Assembly: GCA_026004675.1 (NCBI GenBank) | Contig: BPJP01000003.1 | Location: 620,001-684,000, forward strand | Length of the DNA: 64,000 nt | DNA from: Gemmatales bacterium | GTDB lineage: Bacteria; Planctomycetota; Planctomycetia; Gemmatales; Gemmataceae | Direction: 5' to 3' | Part shown: in pieces, positions 7,972 through 16,651 of the stretch | How positions within the stretch are numbered: position 1 is the stretch's first letter | How the letters are laid out: the number at the start of each line of letters is the position of its first letter | Notes under the pieces: model-generated | Database searches by the model: none | Seen by the model: the letters and a program-made list of their open reading frames with translations, nothing else | What the model was told of the DNA's origin: nothing | Made by a program: the position numbers and the translations under genes

Positions 7972-9141
7972 TTAATCTTTGGAAACGGCAAGAAACTTGA
8001 CGCAAACGGGTCGCGGCACTTCAATCGGTTGCCCCACCAGTTTCAATTTGCCGGTCTTGGGATCGATGCGAAAAACAGCCACATTATCCGTCGACTGGTT
8101 GGCAGCCAACAGGAAATTCCCACTTGGATCGATGCCGAAGTTCCTCGGTGTCTTTCCGCGGGTCGACTCGTGACCGACCAGCCGAAGCGTTCCCTTTTGT
8201 TGGTCGATGGCAAATATGGCAATCGTGTCGTGCCCTCGGTTGGAGCCATAGAGAAATTTCCCTGAAGGATGGACCTGCACCTCAGCCGTGGAAAATCCTT
8301 TTTGCGGTTTTTCACCCGCCGGCAAGGTGGAGATGGTTTGCAACGACTTTAATGCTCCTTTTTCGGGGTCATAAGCGAATGCCGTGATCGTCATTTTCAT
8401 TTCGTTGATGACATAAGCGAACTTGTGCGACGGGTGAAAGGCGAAGTGCCTTGGACCCGAGCCCGGCGGCACTTCCGCAAACGCTGGGTCATTCGGAGTC
8501 AGCGTGCTCTTGTCGGCATCCAGCCGATAGATGAGGAGTTTGTCGAGTCCGAGATCGGCAGCGACAGCAAACCGATTATTGGCATCGACGTTGATCGAAT
8601 GCGCATGGGGACCTTTCTGGCGTCGGGGATCGACGCTCGATCCTTTGTGTTGGATGACGGAGGCGGCTTCCTTCAGTTTGCCGTCACCGGCAATCGGGAT
8701 GGCACAAACACTGCCGCTGCCATAGTTTGCGGCTAGAACGGTCTTGCCGAGGCGGTCCACAACCAGATGGCATGGCCCGCTGCCTCCCGACAACGCATGG
8801 TTCAACATCGTCAGGCCGCCATCTTTGGGATCGATGCGAAAAGCAGCGATGGCCCCGCTTTTTTTCCCTTGGAAGTTGCTTACTTCGGTGACGGCATAGA
8901 GATACTTTTTGTTGGGGTGGATTGCCAGAAAAGACGGGTTGGCGATGCCCTCCGTAACGCCGATATAGGTCAGCTTCCCGGTCTTGGTGTCCAGATAGTA
9001 GCGATAGATGCCCTTGCTTTTGCCCCCTGTATAGGTGCCGAAGTAGACGATGTACTTTTCTGGCAGCTTCGTTTCAGCGGGCAAGGATGGGACAGACAGT
9101 CCGATAGCTAGCAGTGCACACAGCAAACAACGTTCGATCAT
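7972..9141 (-). CDS. Secreted lactonase-family seven-bladed beta-propeller protein
   Basis: A 389-residue protein of PF10282 (YbhE/carboxymuconate-cyclase-like). It has a signal peptide (ERCLLCALLAIGLSVPSLPA) and then YIVYFGTYTGGKSKGIYRYYLD. Repeated blade motifs follow: FLAIHPNKKYLYAV, ANYGSGSVCAI, HFAFHPSHKFAYVINE, VHPSGKFLYGSNRGHDTI and FGIDPSGNFLLAANQ. GPHAHSINVD matches the conserved family loop. Some members are 6-phosphogluconolactonases, but the export signal and the separate pgl gene argue for another substrate. The ATG at 9141 has GGAGG six bases upstream. Confidence 0.85.
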   Translation of the reverse strand: MIERCLLCALLAIGLSVPSLPAETKLPEKYIVYFGTYTGGKSKGIYRYYLDTKTGKLTYIGVTEGIANPSFLAIHPNKKYLYAVTEVSNFQGKKSGAIAAFRIDPKDGGLTMLNHALSGGSGPCHLVVDRLGKTVLAANYGSGSVCAIPIAGDGKLKEAASVIQHKGSSVDPRRQKGPHAHSINVDANNRFAVAADLGLDKLLIYRLDADKSTLTPNDPAFAEVPPGSGPRHFAFHPSHKFAYVINEMKMTITAFAYDPEKGALKSLQTISTLPAGEKPQKGFSTAEVQVHPSGKFLYGSNRGHDTIAIFAIDQQKGTLRLVGHESTRGKTPRNFGIDPSGNFLLAANQSTDNVAVFRIDPKTGKLKLVGQPIEVPRPVCVKFLAVSKD

Positions 9142-9497
9142 GGGTTCCTCCGGGATATCTCAGGGACGAATCGTGTGATGATCAGTTTGCTTGCCAGCTC
9201 GACGGCAGGCAAGCAAAATCGGCGGCACGGACTCGCAAGCCAGCAACCCCTGTCTCGCGACAAATCGTCCACCTCTCCATTTCGTTAACGGGACATTTTG
9301 GCCGAACGAAACTCGCTTATCCTGAGGGGAAGGTAAAAAATCGGCATTGATTTCGCCTTTTTTGTGCGGTCGCGAAATTCGGCACAGCCGTTGCAACATG
9401 CCCTGATGCGTTGGTTTCCGAAACGTGATCAGTCCTGGATCGACACCGGTTCAGGTCAGGGAAAGCGTCAAGATAGTCGGAAAGGAGGGTGACAGCG
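9142..9497. other. Divergent promoter region of lactonase and DegP genes
   Basis: This 356-bp non-coding stretch separates two divergent genes with strong GGAGG sites. I saw no hairpin or repeat of note and no promoter I would defend. Confidence 0.45.
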
Positions 9498-11006
9498 ATG
9501 TTGCAACGGTTTTCGAGATTTCCTCTGCCATATGTCGTAGCGATGTTGCTTTTGTTTGTCGTAGCCAACGTGCTGGCGGCGGAAGAACCACCGGCGGTTG
9601 TCACTTCTTATCGTGAGGTGGTCAAACAGGTACTTCCGGCTGTCGTCAGCATCGAGACGAATGTCCCACCCGTTGCTCGTCTGGAAAGAAAAGAAGATGG
9701 ACGATTTCCGGATGATTTGTTCGATCACTTGCCGAAGGAGTTCCGCAAATATTTCGAGCGGTTCCCAGGTATCCCGGAATTCAAGGATTTCAAGTGGGAT
9801 GCACCGGAATTGGAGCGCTTCGACAAAGCGCCCACTGCACCGAGGCATGGTCTGGGATCGGGAGTGATCGTCGACAAGAGCGGTATCGTCCTGACGAATC
9901 ATCATGTGGTAGCGAGCGCCAAGAAAGTCCGGGTCCGTCTCTATGATGGTCGCGAGTTCGATTCGGTTGAAATCCTGAGCGATCCGAAAACCGACTTGGC
10001 GATCGTCCGCATCGACGCCAAGGAGCCTCTGCCATATCTCAAGCTGGCTGACAGCGACAAAGCCGAAATCGGCGACAAAGTTCTCGCCATCGGCGCGCCG
10101 TTCGGCCTGATTGGTTCCGTGACTCACGGCATCATCAGCGGCAAAGGTCGTTCGATGGGACATCATATGTATGAGGACTACATCCAGACCGACGCCGCGA
10201 TCAACCCCGGCAACAGCGGGGGACCGTTGGTGAATCTGAAAGGTGAGGTCGTGGGCATCAACTCCGCCATTCGGACCCGCACGGGTACGTTTTCGGGTGT
10301 CGGTCTGGCGATCCCCAGCAACTTGGCCAGGAACATTATGACCAAATTGCTCAAACACGGCGAAGTACGTCGAGCGTTCCTGGGTGTCAACATTCGCGAC
10401 TTGGATGCGGATGTGGCCGAACGCTTCAACATCGAAGCGGGTGTGCTGGTAGCCGAAGTCGTCAAAGGCTCTCCTGCCGAGCGGAGCGGCTTGAAGGCAG
10501 GTGACATCATCACGGCAGTGGACGGCAATGCTGTCAGCACGGCTCACGAACTGCAGCACCTCATCGGCAACATGGAACCCGGCAAAACCGTCGAACTGGC
10601 CCTTGTCAGGGACGGCAAAAAGACCCATTTGAAGGTCAAACTTGGCGAACAGGCGAAGGAGTTCGGCATCTCCAAGGCTACTCCGAAGCCTGCTCCCAAA
10701 GCGAAAGTCTCGTTCAATAAAATTGGCGTCGCCCTGACAGATGTGACTCCTGAGCTGGCACGGAAGTTCGGCTTCAAGGATGGGCCTGGCGGCGCCATCA
10801 TCACGGAAGTGAAAGCCGGCAGCCTGGCCGATCTCTCGGATTTGCGGCCCGGCATGCTCGTGACGATGGTCGACGACAAGACGGTTTCGTCTGCCGCGGA
10901 AGCCGAGGAGGCTATCAACAAAGCGTCCTTGGAAAAAGGCATCTTGATCCGCTTCCGCAGTGCTGACGCTGGCGTCGGCTACGTCATAATCAAGTCCAAA
11001 GAATGA
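9498..11006 (+). CDS. DegP/HtrA periplasmic serine protease with two PDZ domains
   Basis: A 502-residue protein. A signal anchor (PYVVAMLLLFVVANVLA) precedes the trypsin-like domain, with His in LTNHHVV (about 136), Asp in DPKTDLAIVRID (about 166) and Ser in NPGNSGGPL (about 240). PDZ1 covers FLGVNIRDLDADVAERFNIEAGVLVAEV and SGLKAGDIITAVDG. PDZ2 covers GVALTDVTPELARKFGF and LRPGMLVTMVDD. This is the Do-like architecture for envelope protein quality control. The ATG at 9498 sits nine bases after GGAGG; the in-frame GTG at 9489 abuts that site and is unlikely. Confidence 0.93.
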   Translation: MLQRFSRFPLPYVVAMLLLFVVANVLAAEEPPAVVTSYREVVKQVLPAVVSIETNVPPVARLERKEDGRFPDDLFDHLPKEFRKYFERFPGIPEFKDFKWDAPELERFDKAPTAPRHGLGSGVIVDKSGIVLTNHHVVASAKKVRVRLYDGREFDSVEILSDPKTDLAIVRIDAKEPLPYLKLADSDKAEIGDKVLAIGAPFGLIGSVTHGIISGKGRSMGHHMYEDYIQTDAAINPGNSGGPLVNLKGEVVGINSAIRTRTGTFSGVGLAIPSNLARNIMTKLLKHGEVRRAFLGVNIRDLDADVAERFNIEAGVLVAEVVKGSPAERSGLKAGDIITAVDGNAVSTAHELQHLIGNMEPGKTVELALVRDGKKTHLKVKLGEQAKEFGISKATPKPAPKAKVSFNKIGVALTDVTPELARKFGFKDGPGGAIITEVKAGSLADLSDLRPGMLVTMVDDKTVSSAAEAEEAINKASLEKGILIRFRSADAGVGYVIIKSKE

Positions 11007-11073
11007 GATTCGAGAGGTGGTTTTTCGAGGTGAACAGCTTCCGCTGTTCGCCTCGGCCGCCAGTTCTTCCAAG

Positions 11074-11256
11074 AACTGGTTGTTTGCCGACATCGACAAC
11101 GGGGGGCGGACGGCGGCGGAGTTGTTCTCGATGACGGCGACGTGCTGGCATCACAAGATCGACCCGTTTGTTCATCTCCGCGATGTGTTAACTCGTCTAC
11201 TGACGCATCCCGCCGAGCGCTTGGAGCAACTTTTGATCCACCGCTGGCTGGCAGTA
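11074..11256 (+). pseudogene. IS66 transposase C-terminal relic
   Basis: In the frame read from 11017, the stretch NWLFADIDNGGRTAAELFSM and DVLTRLLTHPAERLEQLLIHRW matches the conserved C-terminal end of IS66 family transposases. Nothing upstream of about 11070 fits the rest of the transposase, and the right end runs straight into a group II intron relic. The element is dead. Confidence 0.75.
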
Positions 11257-11266
11257 ACCCTCGACG

Positions 11267-11686
11267 ATGGTATTCGCGCAGCAGCTCCCTGGTGTTGCGG
11301 ATTACTTCCACGGCTGGGTGACCTACTTCCGACTCGCGGGGGGAAAGTCGCCTTTCACCGCCCTGGATGGCTGGATTCGCCGCAAACTCCGCTGCGTGCG
11401 GCTCAAGCAGCGCAAACGCGCCAAATCGATCGCGGCCTTCCTGCAAAGCCTGGGGGTCTCCTGGAATCGATCCTGGACGACCGCCGCCTGCGGAAAGGGC
11501 TGGTGGCGTATGTCCGACACGCCCGCCGCCCAACAGGGCATGAACAACCAGTGGTTCACGGCTCAAGGCTATCACGCCTCGAAACCAGATACCTGTCGTT
11601 ACAACATCAAAGGAAACCGCCGGATACGATGAGTACGTCCGCTGGTGTGGGAGGACGGCGGGGGCGACCCCGCCTCCTACCCGATT
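11267..11686 (+). mobile_element. Group II intron relic (maturase C-terminus plus domains V-VI)
   Basis: The frame 11267-11632 carries GWVTYFRLAGGKSPFTALDGWIRRKLRCVRLKQRKR and a later CGKGWW segment, the C-terminal maturase/DNA-binding part of bacterial group II intron reverse transcriptases. At about 11612-11686 an AACCGCCGGAT...GTCCGCTGGT hairpin is followed by a G+C hairpin (GGCGGGG/CCCCGCC) and CTACCCGAT, the usual 3' end of such introns (domains V and VI). The reverse transcriptase domain and the 5' intron half are absent, so splicing or retrohoming is not possible. Confidence 0.7.
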
Positions 11687-11718
11687 GTTAACTCGTGTGG
11701 ATGGCAAACTAGATCTAC

Positions 11719-11733
11719 AAGTGAAAGCTCCCC
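11719..11733 (+). repeat. Copy of tRNA-Asn 3' end (putative att site, left)
   Basis: AAGTGAAAGCTCCCC is identical, in the same orientation, to 55420-55434, which spans the 3' acceptor end of the tRNA-Asn gene. A second short match (TAACT-GTGTGG, ending at 11700 and 55401) lies at the same 18-base distance on the left of both copies. This suggests a longer, diverged duplicate. Confidence 0.6.
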
Positions 11734-12254
11734 AAGAGGGACCCTCTTCGTAACAATACGCGCATTCCTCCAACAATGGTACACCCAGATGGGAGATGGC
11801 TGGTGACAAATCCCAATGGATCTATGTTTCCTTACTCCCAGTCTCCCATCCCGTCCAACACTTGGTACTTTCGTCGGAAATCACCGACTCACCGAGGCGT
11901 TCCGTTGGACGCACCGCCTCGAAAAGCTGCTGCGAAGGCAAGCCATGTTTTGCTTCAATAAAGGGGATCAGGCCTGTTTAAGCTGGCTTTCGCGTTGGAC
12001 GAGAATGCACGTCGCTTTTAAGGAAATTTGAGAAAGATTCGCGATCAAAGGTACTTACCGGTTGGCACGGCAGAGCGGTATCACGTGCTGCGGCTTATCC
12101 TCGGCGCCAATCGTTCCGAGTTCGCGGTCAATTGATTGGTCGTGGGTTGGCCCACCATTCCAGTTTGGCCAATTCTCGTCACTGTGGTCGAAATTCCAAA
12201 TCGAAGCCAGGCAGCGGAAACCGCCAACTGCTGTTGCACTCTGCGACTCACGCT
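11734..12254. other. Non-coding island edge
   Basis: This holds short open frames with no recognisable product, for example one reading TLGTFVGNHRLTEAFRWTHRL, which looks like gene debris. A TTGGCACG at 12062 is not followed by a -12 element at the right distance. Confidence 0.4.
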
Positions 12255-12266
12255 ATACAATTGTAT
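12255..12266. promoter_or_regulatory. ATACAATTGTAT palindrome upstream of the activator gene
   Basis: A perfect 12-bp palindrome lies 30 bp before the ATG at 12297, where a core promoter or operator would lie. It could be an autoregulatory site for the downstream activator. No function is shown by the sequence alone. Confidence 0.4.
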
Positions 12267-12296
12267 TTGTCCTTGAACAAACAACGTTGTCTTCGC

Positions 12297-13874
12297 ATGG
12301 CCAATCGTAGAATTCTAGTCAGCTGGATTGGAGCGACCGATCTGTTGGCGATGGCCGCGGAACTGGAGGATGTCCAGCAACGGAAAGTCTGCAAAGCGTT
12401 GTCTTTCGCTGGCAAACCTCGCTTACAGGATGGTCCGATACGATCGTTGCTGCGCAACGAGTCGTTTGACCAGGTCCACTTGCTGAGCAACTACGAGCCG
12501 TTCCTGAACCGGCTGTTTACTGCTTGGATCGGCGGAAACCCGACCATCCACGCCGTCAAGCTCGACAACCCGACCGACTACGCCGGTATCTTTGCGGCAG
12601 TTAAGCAGACGCTTGACTCGATTGAAGCATCAGACGGCGACGAACTGGTCTTCTTTCTCAGTCCCGGCACGCCTGCTATGGCCGTAACCTGGGTGCTGAT
12701 CGGGAAAAGCCGGCACAATGTCAGCTTTTACCAGACCTACAATGGCCGAGCATGGAAAACCGAGATTCCGTATGATGTCGTGGCCGGTTTTGTTCCGGAA
12801 CTGGCCAGCGCTCCGGACGCTGGATTGCAACACCTCGCCGCAAAAGCCCCGGCCGAGATTCGTGGCTTCGAGAGGATCATTGGTGCGAGCAAGGCGCTGC
12901 GACTTGCCGCCGGTCGTGCGGAAAAGGCGGCTAAGCGAGACGTGCCTGTGCTGATCCTCGGCGAAACCGGGACCGGCAAGGAGATGTTCGCACGCGCAAT
13001 CCACAATGCCAGCCGCCGACGCGACGGGCCTTTTATCGCGATCAACTGCGCTGCCATCCCACAGGCGCTTTTGGAATCCGAATTGTTTGGTCATGTGAAA
13101 GGGGCTTTTACGGGAGCGACAAGCAATCGCGAAGGCGCCTTTATGCTGGCCGACGGGGGCACGATCTTCTTGGACGAAATCGGTGAATGCCCGCCGGATA
13201 TGCAAGCCAAGCTGCTGCGCGTGCTTCAGCCGCCGCCGGGCAAAGGGCCGTGCTACCGCGAATTTACGCCCGTCGGAGGAGCAGCGACCATCCACAGCAA
13301 TGTCCGCATCGTGGCGGCTACCAACCGCAAGCTGATGGACGAAGTGGCTGCCAGCAAGTTTCGCGAGGACCTGTTCTATCGGCTGGCTGTGATTACCCTA
13401 AAGCTGCCCCCGTTGAGAGACCGCAAGACCGATATTCCGCCATTGGTCAAAGCCTTGATGCAACAGATCAACGCGGATTTCCGTAATCAGGAACCAGGCT
13501 ACCGGGACAAATCGCTTTCTGATGCTGCAAAACGATTTGTGTCGCAATACGATTGGCCGGGCAACGTGCGGCAATTGCGAAATGCGTTGCTGGAGGCTGC
13601 GATCATGTCGGCTGGCGAGACGATCGGTGTGGCGGATATCAAGGCCGCGATCGCCGAAGTTCCCGGAAAGAAATCCGAGTCGCTGCTCGACCGGCCGTTG
13701 GGGGAAGGTTTTTCCCTGCAAAAACTGCTGGCAGAGGTCCAACGCCACTATCTCCGTCGAGCCATGGAGGAAGCCCACGGCGTCAAGAAACACGCCGCCG
13801 AACTGCTCGGCTACGCCAATTACCAAACCCTCGATGCCCAGTTGAAACGACTCAAAATCGATGTGAATCGATGA
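12297..13874 (+). CDS. RtcR-like sigma-54 activator with CARF-type sensor domain
   Basis: A 525-residue protein. The N-terminal part (about 1-190) follows the RtcR/CARF pattern: a first-strand WIGATDL, then KLDNPTDYAGIFAAV and LSPGTPAMAVTWVL, aligning by eye with LHNPWDFEEVY and ITTGTHVAQICW of E. coli RtcR. The AAA+ domain has Walker A GETGTGKE (about 222), the sigma-54 contact loop GAFTGA (about 269) and Walker B FLDEIGE (about 291). The C-terminus ends in a Fis-like helix-turn-helix (AELLGYANYQTLDAQLKRL). In this family the sensor binds an RNA-end or nucleotide signal and releases the ATPase to open sigma-54 promoters; such a promoter lies just downstream. Confidence 0.88.
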   Translation: MANRRILVSWIGATDLLAMAAELEDVQQRKVCKALSFAGKPRLQDGPIRSLLRNESFDQVHLLSNYEPFLNRLFTAWIGGNPTIHAVKLDNPTDYAGIFAAVKQTLDSIEASDGDELVFFLSPGTPAMAVTWVLIGKSRHNVSFYQTYNGRAWKTEIPYDVVAGFVPELASAPDAGLQHLAAKAPAEIRGFERIIGASKALRLAAGRAEKAAKRDVPVLILGETGTGKEMFARAIHNASRRRDGPFIAINCAAIPQALLESELFGHVKGAFTGATSNREGAFMLADGGTIFLDEIGECPPDMQAKLLRVLQPPPGKGPCYREFTPVGGAATIHSNVRIVAATNRKLMDEVAASKFREDLFYRLAVITLKLPPLRDRKTDIPPLVKALMQQINADFRNQEPGYRDKSLSDAAKRFVSQYDWPGNVRQLRNALLEAAIMSAGETIGVADIKAAIAEVPGKKSESLLDRPLGEGFSLQKLLAEVQRHYLRRAMEEAHGVKKHAAELLGYANYQTLDAQLKRLKIDVNR

Positions 13875-13875
13875 A

Positions 13876-13892
13876 TTGGCGCGCAGATTGCA
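13876..13892 (+). promoter_or_regulatory. Sigma-54 (-24/-12) promoter ahead of hsdR
   Basis: TTGGCGCG, four bases, then TTGCA matches the consensus TTGGCACG-N4-TTGCW with one mismatch. GG (13878-13879) and GC (13890-13891) are separated by the required ten bases. Transcription should start near 13903, leaving a short leader with AAGG (13908-13911) before the hsdR ATG at 13918. It begins two bases after the stop codon of the only sigma-54 activator in the window. Confidence 0.8.
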
Positions 13893-13917
13893 TAGACGAA
13901 GTCCCTTAAGGTTGCCT

Positions 13918-16125
13918 ATGACACACGAACACAACAAACCAACCGGTTCAACCGAAGCGGACGCAAGAATTCTGATAGACCAGTTGTTGCGCCAAGCCGG
14001 TTGGGATCCGTCTGACAAGTCCCAAGTCCTCACGGAACAATCGCAGGACGGCACGCGCACAGATTACGTCCTGCTGGCGCAGAACGGTCGACCACTCGCG
14101 ATTATCGAGGCGAAGCGTTCCGGCATTGACCCGTATTCCGCCAAGCAGCAAGCCCTGCCGAACGCGAAGAAACGCGGTGCACCTTTCATCTTCCTCTCCA
14201 ACGGCGAACTTATCTATTTCTGGGATTACACCAACGACGATGCCCGCATCGTCGGCTCATTCTTTTCGCGCCGTGACCTTGAGCGCCTCGTGTACATGCG
14301 AAAAGAGCGTAAGCCGCTCGCGACCATTCCGATTCCCGTCGACTACCTGCGACAGGGCGAGGCGCGATCCGTGCGCCCGTATCAGCAGGAAGCCATGCGG
14401 GCGCTGGACCATGCCGTCGAACTGGGCAAACGGCGGTTCCTCATCGAGCTCCCCACCGGCACCGGCAAGACGGATCTCATTTGCCTATATCTCAAGCGGT
14501 TGTTTCAGGCCGGCCGCGCAGAACGCGTCCTTTTTCTCGTTGATCGCGAGCAGTTGGCCAAGCAGGCCTTAGAGGCGATTCAGGACTTGCTAAACCAATA
14601 TCCGGCTTACTGGCTTAAACCGGGCGTCGTGCGGGCGGAAAAGCAGATCACGGTCTGCCTGCTGCAAACCATGATTGGCCGTTACCGTGAATTTACCAGC
14701 GGTTATTTTGATGTGGTTGTCGCCGACGAATGCCACCGTTCCATTTACGGCGCATGGCAGACGGCGCTGACGCATTTCGACGCACTGCACATTGGTCTGA
14801 CTGCAACTCCAGCCGAGTACATCGACCGTAACACCTACAAGTTCTACCACTGCAAGCCCGGACAGCCCGATTTCAGCTTGCCGATCCTGAGCGCGTTCCG
14901 CGACGGCTATCTGGTTCCGTACAAGTTTGCCACCGGAATCACCGAAATCCTGGCCGAAGGTGCCGACGTGGACGACGAGCATTACGACCCGGCCGAATTC
15001 GAACGCAAATGGACCAACGAGGACACCAATCGGCTGATGATGGAAGAGTTCGACCGGCTGGCGCACCAGAATTACCTGGAACTCGCTCCCGCTCAAAAAA
15101 CCGCCCCGGGCAAGGCGATCGTGTTCGCGATCACCAAACATCACGCAACCCGACTGGCACAGTACCTGAATGAACTGCACCCGGAGTACAAGGGCCGTTA
15201 TGCCGAGGTCATCACCTCCGACGTTGCCGACGCCGACGAATTGATCCGCAAGTTCAAACGAGAAGAACTGCCGCAGGTCGCCGTCAGCGTCGGCATGCTG
15301 GACACCGGTTTCGACTGCCGCGAAGTGTTGCATTTGGTCATGGCACGCCGTGTCCGTAGTCCGATCCTGTACCAACAGATGCGCGGCCGCGGCACGCGCA
15401 CCTGTCCGAAGATCGGCAAGCAGAAGTTCGTCATCTATGACTTCTTTGGCAACCACAAGTATTTCAACGATTCCGATACGGACATCTTCACTGGTACCGC
15501 GGGTGGCGGCCAGTCCAGCCGAGCATCAGGCGGAAAACCAGAGGCGACCGAATTGGTGGAACTCGGTCTGCCCGATGACTGGCTCGAACAGGTGCACTAC
15601 GTTGAGGTTGGTCCCCAAGGAGAACGGGTCGACAAGAAGGATTACGTCACCAACTGGGAAGAGACCATCCGTCAGCAGGCCCAGTCCGACCCCGTCATTC
15701 AAAAAGTCCGCGACGACCAACCCCTCACCGAAGAAGAAGAACAGGAGCTGGCCGAACGCCTCAATCAGCCTCGCTACTACTTCAACGAAGACAACCTGCG
15801 CAACGCGTACCGCAACCCGGTCGGCAACCTGATCGACTTCATCAAGGCCGCCCTCGGATTGGCCAAGGTAAAAAGTCGCGAGGAAACGCTCGACGAGAAT
15901 TTCCACGCTTGGCTTGTGACCAAGAACCTCACACCGGACCAGGCGCAGTACCTGATCCTGTTGAAGAATCGCGGCATCACCAAGGGCAAGGTCGAAATGC
16001 AAGACCTGTTCGCACCGCCCCTGTCGATCCTCAACGCCGGTCAACTTGGTGTCGAACTGTTCGGCGAACAAGGACTGCGGGAAATCATCTCGGACATGAA
16101 CGAATCGGTCTTTGCGAGCGCGTAG
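13918..16125 (+). CDS. hsdR: Type I restriction enzyme, R subunit
   Basis: A 735-residue protein. The N-terminal PD-(D/E)XK nuclease shows Asp49 and EAK (Glu64, Lys66) in TDYVLLAQNGRPLAIIEAK. The SF2 translocase has Walker A PTGTGKT (179-185), DECH (270-273), GLTATP and QMRGRGTRT. The C-terminal half resembles the EcoEI R type. It cuts unmodified DNA after translocation when bound to HsdM and HsdS. The ATG at 13918 has AAGG upstream; the open frame extends to 13876 but that part contains the sigma-54 promoter. It is the first gene of a tightly packed operon. Confidence 0.95.
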   Translation: MTHEHNKPTGSTEADARILIDQLLRQAGWDPSDKSQVLTEQSQDGTRTDYVLLAQNGRPLAIIEAKRSGIDPYSAKQQALPNAKKRGAPFIFLSNGELIYFWDYTNDDARIVGSFFSRRDLERLVYMRKERKPLATIPIPVDYLRQGEARSVRPYQQEAMRALDHAVELGKRRFLIELPTGTGKTDLICLYLKRLFQAGRAERVLFLVDREQLAKQALEAIQDLLNQYPAYWLKPGVVRAEKQITVCLLQTMIGRYREFTSGYFDVVVADECHRSIYGAWQTALTHFDALHIGLTATPAEYIDRNTYKFYHCKPGQPDFSLPILSAFRDGYLVPYKFATGITEILAEGADVDDEHYDPAEFERKWTNEDTNRLMMEEFDRLAHQNYLELAPAQKTAPGKAIVFAITKHHATRLAQYLNELHPEYKGRYAEVITSDVADADELIRKFKREELPQVAVSVGMLDTGFDCREVLHLVMARRVRSPILYQQMRGRGTRTCPKIGKQKFVIYDFFGNHKYFNDSDTDIFTGTAGGGQSSRASGGKPEATELVELGLPDDWLEQVHYVEVGPQGERVDKKDYVTNWEETIRQQAQSDPVIQKVRDDQPLTEEEEQELAERLNQPRYYFNEDNLRNAYRNPVGNLIDFIKAALGLAKVKSREETLDENFHAWLVTKNLTPDQAQYLILLKNRGITKGKVEMQDLFAPPLSILNAGQLGVELFGEQGLREIISDMNESVFASA

Positions 16126-16135
16126 AGTGACATCG

Positions 16136-16648
16136 ATGAAAGTAGAAGTGACGTTATTTGACACCTGCAACGAGTGGGCGAAACTGCGGTGGACCACAGT
16201 CGCCGCGCGGGAGAACGCGGGGTGCAACTTGCCATTCAAGAGAGTGGAAATCCCCAAGGAACCGGGTTTGTACCGATTGACGTGGCATAACAAAGAAACG
16301 TGGAAACAGGTAAAAAAGGAAATCGAGGCAAAAGCTACCAAGAGCATTAAGAACAACCGAGTCGCTTTTGAGGTTCTTGAGCCGCCGGTTGTTCTCTCGA
16401 TAGGAAAAACAACGAAATTAAGAAACCGCCTCGCTCAGCATTTTGGCAACAACAAGAACAACAATCGAATACTTGCACGGCTACGACAGATTTTGCCCGG
16501 CAAGTCAGACGACGAGATCCGAGAGCTAGGCCGCACCTCAATAACTCTCGAGGTTGTGGTTGTGAAGTGCTGGGTTCTACGGTGCCAGCTTGAGCGGTTC
16601 GGGGCAGCCATACAACATCCGATCCTCGACTTCGATGCGGAGCACTAA
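16136..16648 (+). CDS. GIY-YIG-like protein inside the restriction operon
   Basis: A 170-residue protein. PGLYRLTW (GLY at 44-46) and VVLSIGKTTKLRNRLAQHF (SIG at 88-90, then K91, R96 and H102) follow the GIY-x-YIG-x-R-x-H pattern of GIY-YIG nucleases. A late QLERFGAAIQHPILD (Glu153) sits where the metal-binding Glu and the F-P-N segment lie in Eco29kI-like members. It is wedged between hsdR (10 bp) and hsdM (3 bp), so it is co-expressed with the type I enzyme. It may be an added nuclease or a DNA-binding accessory. Assignment is by motif only. Confidence 0.6.
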   Translation: MKVEVTLFDTCNEWAKLRWTTVAARENAGCNLPFKRVEIPKEPGLYRLTWHNKETWKQVKKEIEAKATKSIKNNRVAFEVLEPPVVLSIGKTTKLRNRLAQHFGNNKNNNRILARLRQILPGKSDDEIRELGRTSITLEVVVVKCWVLRCQLERFGAAIQHPILDFDAEH

Positions 16649-16651
16649 ACA

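Noticed and set aside
9468..11099. 543-codon - strand frame under the protease
   Set aside because: The + strand frame carries the full DegP catalytic triad and PDZ domains; the other strand shows no domain.
12062..12077. TTGGCACG as a sigma-54 promoter for the activator gene
   Set aside because: The -24 half is perfect but the following bases lack TTGC at the right spacing, and it is about 235 bp from the start codon.
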